Assembly (NCBI GenBank): GCA_958443265.1
Contig: CAUCKA010000012.1
Span: 1-44,749, forward strand
Origin: an uncultured Collinsella sp.
GTDB taxonomy: Bacteria; Actinomycetota; Coriobacteriia; Coriobacteriales; Coriobacteriaceae
Direction: 5' to 3'
Length of the DNA: 44,749 bases
A program made the position numbers and the translations under genes. Below are positions 1 to 6,893 of this stretch, in pieces. The first letter of the stretch is position 1; each line of letters starts with the position of its first letter. Under the pieces are notes generated by a model, which saw nothing but the letters and a program-made list of their open reading frames with translations, did no database searches and was not told the origin of the DNA.

Positions 1-174
1 TTCCTCGGCCAGCTGGCAAGGCGCGAGCGAACGTTCGGCATCGGGGACGACATGATTGCGGACCTGCTACTCCGTCAACGTCGAAACGAGATCGGAGCAT
101 GGGAGAACAAGTCCGTGAGGATAACCAAGGTCCATGACCTCAAGCCTGCACCAGAAGACCAGAAGCTTCTATAG
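1..174 (+). CDS. C-terminal tail of an unidentified protein (5' end outside window)
   Basis: An open frame runs from base 1 to a TAG at 172-174, giving the last 57 residues of a protein that begins left of the window. The tail is hydrophilic, Arg/Lys/Glu-rich, and ends in PAPEDQKLL. I do not recognise a family from so short a piece. It lies in the same orientation as hicA, hicB and the integrase, so it probably belongs to the same integrated element. The frame is open throughout with plausible codon use, but its identity is unknown. Confidence 0.45.
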   Translation, partial: FLGQLARRERTFGIGDDMIADLLLRQRRNEIGAWENKSVRITKVHDLKPAPEDQKLL

Positions 175-339
175 CAGGCAGCGACACGGCAGGGTTTTTA
201 GGATTTTCCGAAAAAACCTCCAACGGCGCAGGCTCAGAAAACCCCGCCGCTGATTAAATATAATCCTTAATCGCGCTAATCTTTTATATACTTTATTACT
301 TAGCTGTGCTAATATTTAATTGTCGAAAGGAGTTAGGCG
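175..339 (+). promoter_or_regulatory. A+T-rich control region upstream of hicAB
   Basis: This stretch is much richer in A+T than its surroundings and contains several -10-like boxes (TATAAT at 259-264, TATACT at 287-292). The octamers GCGCTAAT (273-280) and GTGCTAAT (306-313) recur 33 bases apart, about three helical turns, and could be operator half-sites for HicB. That role is inferred from the usual autoregulation of hicAB operons; no site is proven. The ribosome site AAAGGAG for hicA sits at 326-332. Confidence 0.35.
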
Positions 340-519
340 GTGACTAAGAAGAGGGACCTCGAGCGGGAGCTGACCGAAGCGGGCTACGTAAAGCTCAGCG
401 GCACCGGCGCCAAGCACGACAAGTTCCGCCGCGGGGACGTGACGGTGACAGTGCCCAGGCACCGGGAGATAAAGGAGACGACCGCGAGGGGAATCAGGAA
501 GGAAGCGGGGCTGCTCTAG
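340..519 (+). CDS. hicA: HicA-type mRNA interferase toxin
   Basis: A 59-residue protein starting with GTG behind a good GAAAGGAG site seven bases upstream. It has the compact HicA layout: an N-terminal helix (DLERELTEAGY), then the G-x-G-A-K-H strand with the single His expected to be catalytic at about residue 26 (TGAKHDKF), then a basic strand and a final helix (RGIRKEAGL). HicA toxins are ribosome-independent RNases with a double-stranded-RNA-binding fold. The partner antitoxin gene follows 37 bases downstream on the same strand. The length matches the family. It is too short for many automated callers. Confidence 0.85.
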   Translation: MTKKRDLERELTEAGYVKLSGTGAKHDKFRRGDVTVTVPRHREIKETTARGIRKEAGLL

Positions 520-556
520 CCCCGCCCTCCCCTTCACCGCAGGAAAGGAGACCACC

Positions 557-1006
557 ATGATCGTCATGCAGGAGTTCGAGGTCTACCCCGACCCCGAGGG
601 CGGCTACGCCGTGGAGCCGTGCGGGCTCGCCGGGGCAACCGAGGGCGATACGTACGAGGAGGCCGTGGAGATGGCCGTCGACTGGCTGCGCGTCCATGCC
701 CTGGCGGCACTGGAGCGCGGGGCGGAGTTCGAGGGCGGCGGGCTTGGCCATGCGCCGTCCCGCGGCGGCACGATCGTCACCGTCGCGACCAGCGTCGAGC
801 TGTCCGACATCCCGGCCGTGACCGCAGCCGAGGCCGCCGAGATGCTCGGCGTGAGCACCGCGCGCGTGGCGCAGCTCTGCCGCGACGGGAGCCTGAGCAG
901 CTGGAGGGTCGGCAACACCCGCATGGTGTCGCGCGACTCCATCGAGTACCGCATCGCGGCCAAGCCCGGGGCGGGCCGCCCATGCAAGGCCGCGGCGGAG
1001 GCGTAG
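557..1006 (+). CDS. hicB: HicB-type antitoxin with C-terminal excisionase-like HTH
   Basis: A 149-residue protein starting with ATG after AAAGGAG. The N-terminal half (about 1-55) is the HicB partial RNase H-like fold (YPDPEGGYAVEPCGL, then TYEEAVEMAVDWL), which binds and blocks HicA. Residues about 90-135 form a winged helix-turn-helix of the MerR/excisionase kind (AAEAAEMLGVSTARVAQLC, then WRVGNTRMVSR), instead of the ribbon-helix-helix or Xre domain seen in many HicB proteins. The DNA-binding tail suggests autoregulation of the operon. It lies directly downstream of hicA and upstream of the integrase; the C-terminus is Ala-rich and basic. Confidence 0.85.
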   Translation: MIVMQEFEVYPDPEGGYAVEPCGLAGATEGDTYEEAVEMAVDWLRVHALAALERGAEFEGGGLGHAPSRGGTIVTVATSVELSDIPAVTAAEAAEMLGVSTARVAQLCRDGSLSSWRVGNTRMVSRDSIEYRIAAKPGAGRPCKAAAEA

Positions 1007-1035
1007 CCCCAGCAGTGCGGGCCCGGCATCTAAAC

Positions 1036-1076
1036 AAAAAGCCCCGTGCGGCAATCTTGGCGGATCCGCACGGGGC
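1036..1076 (-). terminator. Intrinsic terminator reading leftward between hicB and integrase
   Basis: Perfect 11-bp arms GCCCCGTGCGG (1041-1051) and CCGCACGGGGC (1066-1076) are followed on the minus strand by five T residues (1036-1040). It would stop transcription entering hicAB from the right. On the plus strand no T-run follows, so hicB read-through into the integrase is possible. Confidence 0.6.
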
Positions 1077-1114
1077 ATGCCCTCCGGCAAATAAGGGAAA
1101 GGCAGGACCATTAT

Positions 1115-2353
1115 ATGGCAACCAACGATACTTCAAGGTCAAAACTCGGCTCCAAGCGCGAGGTCGCGCCCGGCAAGTGGGTGATCCGCGTGCAGGCGGG
1201 CTTCCGCGCGGACGGGCGCGTGCGGCGCGTGTCGCGCACCGTATACGGCAACGAGACCGAGGCCGATATCGCCATCGCCCAGCTCGCGCAGGAGCTGGGC
1301 GTGTCCCAGGCGGCGCACGCGGGCGTGACGCTCGACATGTACTACTGGGGAGTTTTCCGCGACTCCCCCAGCAACCGCGGCAAGCCGCGCTCCAAGGCAA
1401 GCCTGCGCGAGTACGACGGGCAGATGGAAAACTACATCTCCCCCGTCCTGGGCTCGACGGACATCTCGAAGATAACGCACGACATGATGCGAGGCTGCAT
1501 CGAGCGCTCGGGCGCGCCGGCCAAGACCAAGACGACGCTGCGCGCCGTCATGCGCCGCGCCTTCGACGACGGCTGGGTGTCGGTGGAGCCGTTCCGCCGG
1601 CGCGTGATCGCGCCCAAGGCCAAGCAGGCGCCCGTGGAGCCGTGGAGCATCCCCGAGGCCGCCGAGGCTCTGCGCAGGCTCGCCGCAAGCGACGACCGCG
1701 CGGACCTGGTCATGAACGCCTACCTCATCCTGGGCCTGAGCGGCCTGCGCAAGGAGGAGGCGCTGGCCGTGCGCCCGTGCGACCTCAAGGTGACAACGAC
1801 CTACGACTTCGCCACGGGCGAGCCGACCGTCTCGGAGTACATCGAGGTCTGCCGCGCCTACACGGACGAGGACGGCGTCAAGGAGACCAAGAACGCCCAT
1901 TCCGTGCGCACCGTGCCGGTTTTATTGGCCGGCCGCGAGCGCCTGCACCGGATCATGGACGAGCTGCGCCCGAGCATAACCGTCGAGGGCGGCACTTCGG
2001 TTACGGAGCAGGTGCGCGAGTGGAGCGGGCAGCGCATCGTCAACATGCGCGGCGACAACCTCGTGCGCGCCTGGCGGCGCATGTGCGCACGCCATGACCT
2101 GCGGTATATCCCTCCCAAGGCCCTGCGCCACACGTCCGAGACCATCATGGCGGCGACCGAGGTCGACCCCCTGAGCATCATGGATTTACATGGACACACG
2201 GACCTGGGGACAGATTACCGCCATTACATCAAACCGGGCCTCGCGGAGCGCGAGAAGGCCGCCAGGCAGGTCGGCCGCGCCCTGCAGATCGTCGAGGGCG
2301 GTGGCGCGGACGGAGGTTTTAATGGCACCGGTCGCAGCGCCGAGACGCTCTGA
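1115..2353 (+). CDS. int: Tyrosine-family site-specific integrase
   Basis: A 412-residue recombinase. The start at 1115 (MATNDTSRSK) is preferred over an upstream in-frame codon because GGCAGGA lies eight bases before it. The N-terminal part (about 20-60) is an arm-type/AP2-like DNA-binding region (KWVIRVQAGF), and a SAM-like core-binding domain spans about 70-165. The catalytic domain has Arg212 (SGLRKEE), a KNAHSVRTVPV strand, Arg338 in KALRHT, His361 (HGHTD) and the probable nucleophile Tyr371 (YRHYI). The first His of the usual HxxR motif is Lys335 here. The gene is transcribed toward the 3' end of tRNA-Lys, typical of an integrase next to its attachment site. Confidence 0.9.
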   Translation: MATNDTSRSKLGSKREVAPGKWVIRVQAGFRADGRVRRVSRTVYGNETEADIAIAQLAQELGVSQAAHAGVTLDMYYWGVFRDSPSNRGKPRSKASLREYDGQMENYISPVLGSTDISKITHDMMRGCIERSGAPAKTKTTLRAVMRRAFDDGWVSVEPFRRRVIAPKAKQAPVEPWSIPEAAEALRRLAASDDRADLVMNAYLILGLSGLRKEEALAVRPCDLKVTTTYDFATGEPTVSEYIEVCRAYTDEDGVKETKNAHSVRTVPVLLAGRERLHRIMDELRPSITVEGGTSVTEQVREWSGQRIVNMRGDNLVRAWRRMCARHDLRYIPPKALRHTSETIMAATEVDPLSIMDLHGHTDLGTDYRHYIKPGLAEREKAARQVGRALQIVEGGGADGGFNGTGRSAETL

Positions 2354-2390
2354 AACGGTGTTCCCTAGGTCCATTACCTGCTAAATGCAT

Positions 2391-2426
2391 AAAACGCCCC
2401 CTGCCGCGCATAAACGGCAGGGGGCG
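2391..2426 (-). terminator. Strong hairpin with leftward T-tail after the integrase
   Basis: Perfect 12-bp arms CGCCCCCTGCCG (2395-2406) and CGGCAGGGGGCG (2415-2426). On the minus strand it is followed by TTTT. It lies just beyond the integrase stop; the stem may also end integrase transcription, but no T-run follows on that side. Confidence 0.5.
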
Positions 2427-2473
2427 TAAAACGCGAACGGTAACGGACGGTCATGATTCGGCTTCTCGGTAAA

Positions 2474-2502
2474 CAAAAAAGGTCAGCTCCGAAGCGCTGA
2501 CC
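2474..2502 (-). terminator. Terminator of the tRNA-His/tRNA-Lys cluster
   Basis: On the minus strand, GGTCAGC and GCTGACC arms (2496-2502 and 2481-2487) with a short loop are followed by six T residues. The position immediately after the last tRNA-Lys makes it the natural end of the leftward tRNA transcript. Confidence 0.8.
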
Positions 2503-2513
2503 TGCGTGTTCTT

Positions 2514-2589
2514 TGGTGGGCCGTCAGGGGGTCGAACCCTGGACCTTGGGATTAAGAGTCCCCTGCTCTACCAACTGAGCTAACGACCC
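2514..2589 (-). tRNA. tRNA-Lys (anticodon CTT), copy 1
   Basis: Cloverleaf with acceptor GGGTCGT, D-arm AGCTCAGTTGGTAGAGC, anticodon loop CTCTTAA (anticodon CTT), T-loop TTCGACC and encoded CCA (2514-2516). It is identical to the second copy at 2633-2708. The 27:43 pair of the anticodon stem is a G-A mismatch. Its 3' end faces the integrase, so it is the likely attachment gene of the element to the left. Confidence 0.95.
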
Positions 2590-2632
2590 AAAGCTAAAGT
2601 CCGTTGTGGCGGACTTTAGAAGAGATATCGTG

Positions 2633-2708
2633 TGGTGGGCCGTCAGGGGGTCGAACCCTGGACCTTGGGATTAAGAGTCCCCTGCTCTACCAACTGAGCT
2701 AACGACCC
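2633..2708 (-). tRNA. tRNA-Lys (anticodon CTT), copy 2
   Basis: Identical in sequence to the neighbouring copy, including the encoded CCA (2633-2635). An inverted repeat AAAGTCCG/CGGACTTT (2596-2617) separates the two copies and may act as a processing hairpin. Confidence 0.95.
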
Positions 2709-2730
2709 GATATCAACACGAAGCAAGAAC

Positions 2731-2808
2731 TGGGGTGGGTAAAGGGACTCGAACCCTCGACCTACGGGACCACAACCCGTCGCTCTAGCCAACTGAGCTA
2801 CACCCACC
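2731..2808 (-). tRNA. tRNA-His (anticodon GTG)
   Basis: Acceptor GGTGGGTG with the extra G-1 encoded at 2808 and C73 opposite it, anticodon loop TTGTGGT (anticodon GTG), T-loop TTCGAGT and encoded CCA. It is the first gene of the leftward tRNA cluster. Confidence 0.95.
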
Positions 2809-2973
2809 GTGTCCTGTGCGCTTCGCGCTCGACTATTATTGCAAGGAACGCCACACGATGCAAGCCCCAATTTTCAAGAATTTTGAAAAGAGTTTTTCGA
2901 GCCTGTTTCGAGCAAATCCCACCGGTTCCATAGGAGTAAACTTGCCCCACTGCAAATCCTCGAAAGGACCGGC

Positions 2974-4155
2974 ATGAAAGAACTCTCCAACCGCACGGCA
3001 GCATTTACCGATTCCGTCATCCGTCGCATGACGCGCATCTCCAATAAGTACGGCGCCGTCAATCTCTCACAGGGCTTCCCCGACTTCGATCCCCCGGCGC
3101 AGCTGCTCGAGAGCCTCAGCACCATCGCCACCGACCCCAAGCCGCTTTACCACCAGTACTCCATCACCTGGGGCTCCCAGGCCATGCGTGAGGCGCTTGC
3201 CGGCAAGCAGGAGCACTTTATGGGCATGCCGATCAACCCCAACGAGAACATCGTGGTCACCTGCGGCTCCACCGAGGCCATGATGGCCGCCATGATGACG
3301 GTCACGAACCCCGGCGACAAGGTCGTAATCTTCTCGCCGTTCTACGAGAACTACGGCGCTGACACCATTCTCTCGGGGGCTGAGCCCATCTATGTGCCGC
3401 TCAACCCGCCCACCTTTGACTTCGACCGTGAAGTCCTCGAGGCGGCCTTCCGCGACAACGATCCCAAAGCAATCGTCCTGTGCAACCCGTCCAACCCCTG
3501 TGGCAAGGTCTTTACCCGCGAGGAGCTCACCTTTATCGCCGACCTCTGCAAAAAGTACGACGCCTACTGCATCACCGACGAAGTCTACGAGCACATCGTC
3601 TACGCGCCCCACGAGCACGTGTACATGGCCACGCTGCCCGGCATGTTTGAGCGCACCATCAGCTGCAGCTCGCTGTCCAAGACCTACTCCATCACCGGCT
3701 GGCGCCTGGGCTACACCATCGCTCCTGCCGAAATCACCGAGCGCATCAAGAAGGTCCACGACTTCCTCACCGTAGGCGCCGCCGCTCCCCTGCAAGAGGC
3801 CGTCGTTACCGCCCTCAATTTCGACGATAGCTATTATCGGGAGGTCCTCGACCTCTACACTGCCAAGCGCGACCTATTCTGTCAGGGACTCGACAGCATC
3901 GGCCTCACGCACAACGTGCCGCAGGGCGCCTACTACGTGATGATGGATATCTCGGAGTTTGGCTATGACAGCGACCTCGACTTCTGCGAGGACCTGGCCT
4001 CCAGGGTGGGCGTGGGCGCTGTTCCCGGATCGAGCTTCTTCCGCGAGCCCGTCAACCACCTCATCCGCTTCCACTTTGCCAAGCGAGACGAGACGCTTAA
4101 CGCGGCGCTGGAGAACCTCAAGTCTCTGCGTGATAAAATCAAACCGCGCGGGTAA
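2974..4155 (+). CDS. PLP-dependent class I/II aminotransferase
   Basis: A 393-residue fold-type I aminotransferase, the normal length for this family. It starts at ATG after GAAAGGA. Visible motifs are NLSQGFPDF near residue 30, CGSTEAMMAA (cofactor phosphate region), NPSNPCGKV, ITDEVYEH (the Asp that contacts the pyridine nitrogen), SSLSKTYSITGWRLGY with the PLP-binding Lys, and an RFHFA motif with the substrate-carboxylate Arg near the C-terminus. It resembles the methionine/kynurenine and aspartate-like aminotransferase subgroup. Substrate cannot be fixed from sequence. It stands apart from any biosynthetic operon, directly followed by a kinase remnant. Confidence 0.88.
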   Translation: MKELSNRTAAFTDSVIRRMTRISNKYGAVNLSQGFPDFDPPAQLLESLSTIATDPKPLYHQYSITWGSQAMREALAGKQEHFMGMPINPNENIVVTCGSTEAMMAAMMTVTNPGDKVVIFSPFYENYGADTILSGAEPIYVPLNPPTFDFDREVLEAAFRDNDPKAIVLCNPSNPCGKVFTREELTFIADLCKKYDAYCITDEVYEHIVYAPHEHVYMATLPGMFERTISCSSLSKTYSITGWRLGYTIAPAEITERIKKVHDFLTVGAAAPLQEAVVTALNFDDSYYREVLDLYTAKRDLFCQGLDSIGLTHNVPQGAYYVMMDISEFGYDSDLDFCEDLASRVGVGAVPGSSFFREPVNHLIRFHFAKRDETLNAALENLKSLRDKIKPRG

Positions 4156-4172
4156 GGACGGCCCGGCACTAA

Positions 4173-4610
4173 ATGCACCCCGAGGCCGGCCACATCCTGG
4201 TCACGCGCGACCCGCGCGACACCATCGGCGAGCACAGCGGCTGCCCCTTCCACGACAACTGCCTCGAGGGCCTCATCGCCGGTCCCGGCGTCAAAAAGCG
4301 CTGGGGTGGCAAGAGCGCCGGAGAGATGGCCGATGACCCGGAGGCCATGGACCTGCTCGCCGGCTATCTGGCGCAGGCGCTCATGACCTACATCCTGTGC
4401 TACGCACCGCAAAAGATCGTCATCGGTGGCGGCGTGGCCGACCACACCCCCATCGTGCCGCTCGCACGCAAGAAGTGCGCCGAGATGCTCAACGGCTACA
4501 TCGTCACGCCCGAGATGGCCGACATCGATAGCTACATCGTCAACAACAGCCTCGAGGGCAAGCAGGGCATTATGGGCTGCCTGGCCCTGGGCGCACAGGC
4601 GCTTCAGTAG
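4173..4610 (+). pseudogene. C-terminal half of a ROK-family sugar kinase (fructokinase-like remnant)
   Basis: The 145-residue frame matches only the C-terminal half of ROK fructokinases, which are usually about 290 residues. It shows the zinc-binding block (GHI near the start, then HSGCPFHDNCLEGLIAGP), AGYLAQALMTYILCYAPQKIVIGGGV, and a C-terminal GCLALGAQ. The N-terminal half, with the ATP-phosphate loop and the catalytic Asp, is absent. A TAA codon sits immediately before the ATG, and the aminotransferase gene ends 17 bases upstream, so no missing exon-like part is nearby. No convincing ribosome site is placed for the ATG. This is best read as a decayed gene left by a deletion. Confidence 0.75.
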
Positions 4611-4692
4611 CAGACGCACCCACAGGACGTGGCGCGCCCGGCAAATCCGACCTACGGAACGACGCCACCACGCCTCATATAAGCTCTCAAAT

Positions 4693-4739
4693 AAAAAAGG
4701 CCGCCTAGGACCAAACAATACGTCCTAGGCGGCCTTTTT
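4693..4739. terminator. Bidirectional intrinsic terminator
   Basis: Perfect 13-bp arms (4699-4711 and 4722-4734, GGCCGCCTAGGAC and its complement) are flanked by an A-run on the left and TTTTT on the right, so it works in both directions between the ROK remnant and the leftward vanZ-like gene. The TAG stop of the VanZ frame lies inside the stem. Confidence 0.9.
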
Positions 4740-5174
4740 GGCGCACATCAGCGACCGTAAGAGATATCGGAGCACAACGCCCGTTGCCGCACCACAGCAG
4801 TCGATCATCACATCGGTGATCATGCCGGCGCGTCCCGGCACAAAGAGCTGAATCGTCTCGTCGATCGAGGGAATCAGCAGCAGGAACACCGCCGTGGGCA
4901 GCAGCACGTCAAAGGTGCGCCGGCCCTCAAAATCAAAGGCGTGCGTTGCCAAGATGCCGAGCACCATATACTCGGTAAAATGCGCGCACTTGCGAACAAC
5001 AAAGTTGGTCACCCATGCATATGGGAGTCCCACGCCGCGCAGGAAACCGCGGATAGCTTCCATGACCGTTAGGCTCAGCGAACCCGACCCCGAGCCGGGA
5101 ACCAGCGAATTGCCCCAGATCAAGAGCGCCATCAGGCAGGTCACGACCGCCCATTTTCGATTGATCTTAACCAT
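4725..5174 (-). CDS. VanZ-family membrane protein
   Basis: A 149-residue integral membrane protein with about four hydrophobic segments (residues 8-24, 48-65, 85-102, 121-138). VanZ-like motifs are RKCAHFTEYMVLGIL (about 61-75), SIDETIQLFVPGRAG, and DVMIDCCGAATGV. In the vanA cluster VanZ gives low-level teicoplanin resistance; most chromosomal homologues have no known function. The start ATG lies just after the stop of the upstream membrane-protein gene, whose last codons supply a GGAGG site, so the two are probably translationally coupled. The stop codon is inside the terminator stem. Confidence 0.8.
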   Translation of the reverse strand: MVKINRKWAVVTCLMALLIWGNSLVPGSGSGSLSLTVMEAIRGFLRGVGLPYAWVTNFVVRKCAHFTEYMVLGILATHAFDFEGRRTFDVLLPTAVFLLLIPSIDETIQLFVPGRAGMITDVMIDCCGAATGVVLRYLLRSLMCAKKAA

Positions 5175-5181
5175 GCAGAAG

Positions 5182-6582
5182 TTATGCCTCCGCGCGGAGC
5201 GGCGCGAAGCTGGCGGTACCGCCCTCGATAACGCTCAGATAGGCACGGCCCGTACGCTTGGCGGTAGAGGACTGCAGGCGCTCGATCTCTTCCTCGAGGA
5301 TCTGATTGACGCGCTCGTGACGACGATTTTCCATAATGCCGGCGGCAATAGCCTCGGCCCGCTCGATGCTCTCACGCGAGATACGGGCAGTATCCTCGGG
5401 GAACACAGCGCTGTGACGGCCGACATAGGCGGGGGCAGCAGGCTGAGGGGCAGCGACGGGAGCGGGGGCTGAAACAGGAGCAGGCTCGTCAATCTCATCC
5501 AGAATCGCGGTGGCGGCGGCCCACATACCCTCGTGGCCCGAGTAATCGGCCATGGGGACATCAACCTCGAGCGAGGCGTCCGGAAGGTCGCCGGTGTCGA
5601 TGCGATCTTGGGCATCAATCGATGCGGTGATGGCTGCAGGCTCATCGAGGTCATCGAGATCGATGCCCGCGGCACCGGAGATGATAGGCATGCTGGCGAG
5701 GTTTGCATTGTACGGCGCAGCCTCAGCCGCCTGCTGCTGGGCAGGAGCGCCCCAAAGCGAGCTTTCGGCGGCACGGCGGGCGGCAACGGCCTCCTCGTCC
5801 GCGGTAATGGCTTCATCAATGTACGAATTGTCGGCAGAAGTGTTCGCGTCCGCCGAGGTAGCGCTGTAGGCTTTATTGGCTGCCGCGTTGGCAACGAGCG
5901 CCACGAAAGCCGCCGTGCTGCCCGCAGGGGCGGCCTGGGAGCCCGATACGGCACGTGCCGCGGCGGCGATGTCATCGCGATTGAAGGAGCCGGTCTGCCC
6001 GCCGTTGGTGAGCTCGTCGATGGCGACTTGATAGACGTCGCGCGAGCGCGCAGGGTCGCAGCTAACCGGCGAATCGTCGTCGAGCATGCTGTCGATCATG
6101 GACCAAGCCTCGGCCTCGTCCATAGCATCTGCGGCACGAGCGATGGTAGGAACACCATCGTCGGCATGACGGCGTTGGAACGCACCAGTCAGGCCGGAAA
6201 GGAATGCCGAGGTAGACTGCTCCGACTGAGCCTGAGAAGCAGAAGCCGCAGCGTATGGAGTCGCATCCTGCTGCTGAGCTGGAATCGAGGCGGTCTTGAA
6301 CTCGCTTTGATGCTGATTGAGATTGGCGGCACCGCCCATGGCATCGGGCTGGAACAGACGCTCTTCACGCTGCGCACGGTACTCGGAGATACCCAGCGAG
6401 GCGGCATAGATACCCACGCCCGCCACCGCGCCCACGGCGAAGGGAACCGCACCCGCCACGACCGTCTCGTTCACCGACGAAAACGGCAGCGTCGCGGCAT
6501 ACATAACCACGGGAGCGGCAAGGCCGATCCCGCACGAAAGTCCGGTAAGGACTGCTCGTTGTGTTGCATCAGAAGAAGCCAT
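5182..6582 (-). CDS. Membrane-anchored protein with long Ala/Asp-rich, low-complexity tail; function unknown
   Basis: A 466-residue protein. I chose the ATG at 6582 (MASSDATQRA) because GGGGAG lies directly upstream; an earlier in-frame codon lacks such a site. Two hydrophobic segments near residues 9-30 and 37-62 form a hairpin. The rest, about 400 residues, is soluble and low in complexity (runs of Ala, Asp, Glu, Gln, Pro), ending in a short charged stretch (ESIERAEAIAAGIMENRRHERVN, split here as a description of residues about 410-435) and a compact end YLSVIEGG. I do not recognise a domain. It shares an operon with the VanZ protein, and a good promoter lies upstream. Confidence 0.65.
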   Translation of the reverse strand: MASSDATQRAVLTGLSCGIGLAAPVVMYAATLPFSSVNETVVAGAVPFAVGAVAGVGIYAASLGISEYRAQREERLFQPDAMGGAANLNQHQSEFKTASIPAQQQDATPYAAASASQAQSEQSTSAFLSGLTGAFQRRHADDGVPTIARAADAMDEAEAWSMIDSMLDDDSPVSCDPARSRDVYQVAIDELTNGGQTGSFNRDDIAAAARAVSGSQAAPAGSTAAFVALVANAAANKAYSATSADANTSADNSYIDEAITADEEAVAARRAAESSLWGAPAQQQAAEAAPYNANLASMPIISGAAGIDLDDLDEPAAITASIDAQDRIDTGDLPDASLEVDVPMADYSGHEGMWAAATAILDEIDEPAPVSAPAPVAAPQPAAPAYVGRHSAVFPEDTARISRESIERAEAIAAGIMENRRHERVNQILEEEIERLQSSTAKRTGRAYLSVIEGGTASFAPLRAEA

Positions 6583-6718
6583 AAGCTCTCCCCATCTTCC
6601 AGCACCCAAATCGCATCATTCAGTTGGCTGCGCGAGAGAAGATGAAGCGGGGCTATGCCCCAAAGCAACGGTATATGGTTCGTTTCATCTGCGTTTTCCG
6701 TCGCGAAGCTTAAAAGCT

Positions 6719-6747
6719 ATTATGCGAAACCGCCCTGCCGATTGCAA
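6719..6747 (-). promoter_or_regulatory. Sigma-70-type promoter for the membrane protein/vanZ-like operon
   Basis: TTGCAA (6742-6747) and CATAAT (6719-6724) on the minus strand are separated by 17 bases. They lie 137 bases upstream of the chosen start codon. Confidence 0.55.
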
Positions 6748-6822
6748 GCGACGATGTCGGATTGAAACGGGAAACCTGCTGCTCGTCGGTCTTACGGTCA
6801 AAAAAGCGCGGAGCGGCGCTAT

Positions 6823-6856
6823 GGAAAAGGGCCGAGGCTCAAAGCCCCGACCCTTT
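6823..6856 (-). terminator. rho terminator
   Basis: A near-perfect hairpin on the minus strand (AAAGGGTCGGGGCT paired with AGCCTCGGCCCTTT) ends in TTTTCC. It lies about 40 bases after the rho stop codon. Confidence 0.75.
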
Positions 6857-6893
6857 ATCGCATTGATGACTATCGCTGCGCGTGGATGACAAC

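Larger units (their letters stand above)
6583..6893 (-). other. Gap between rho and the membrane-protein gene
   Basis: About 310 bases without a gene. Reading leftward it holds the rho terminator (6823-6856) and then the promoter of the membrane-protein gene (6719-6747). Nothing else is apparent apart from a roughly 120-base untranslated leader. Confidence 0.5.

Noticed and set aside
619..2097. Arg-rich 492-codon frame overlapping hicB and the integrase
   Set aside because: Composition is that of an out-of-frame GC-rich read; hicB and the integrase have real domains in the other frames.
5533..6645. Plus-strand frame opposite the Ala/Asp-rich membrane protein
   Set aside because: Highly basic, no ribosome site, no domain. 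The minus-strand product has membrane helices, a promoter and a ribosome site.
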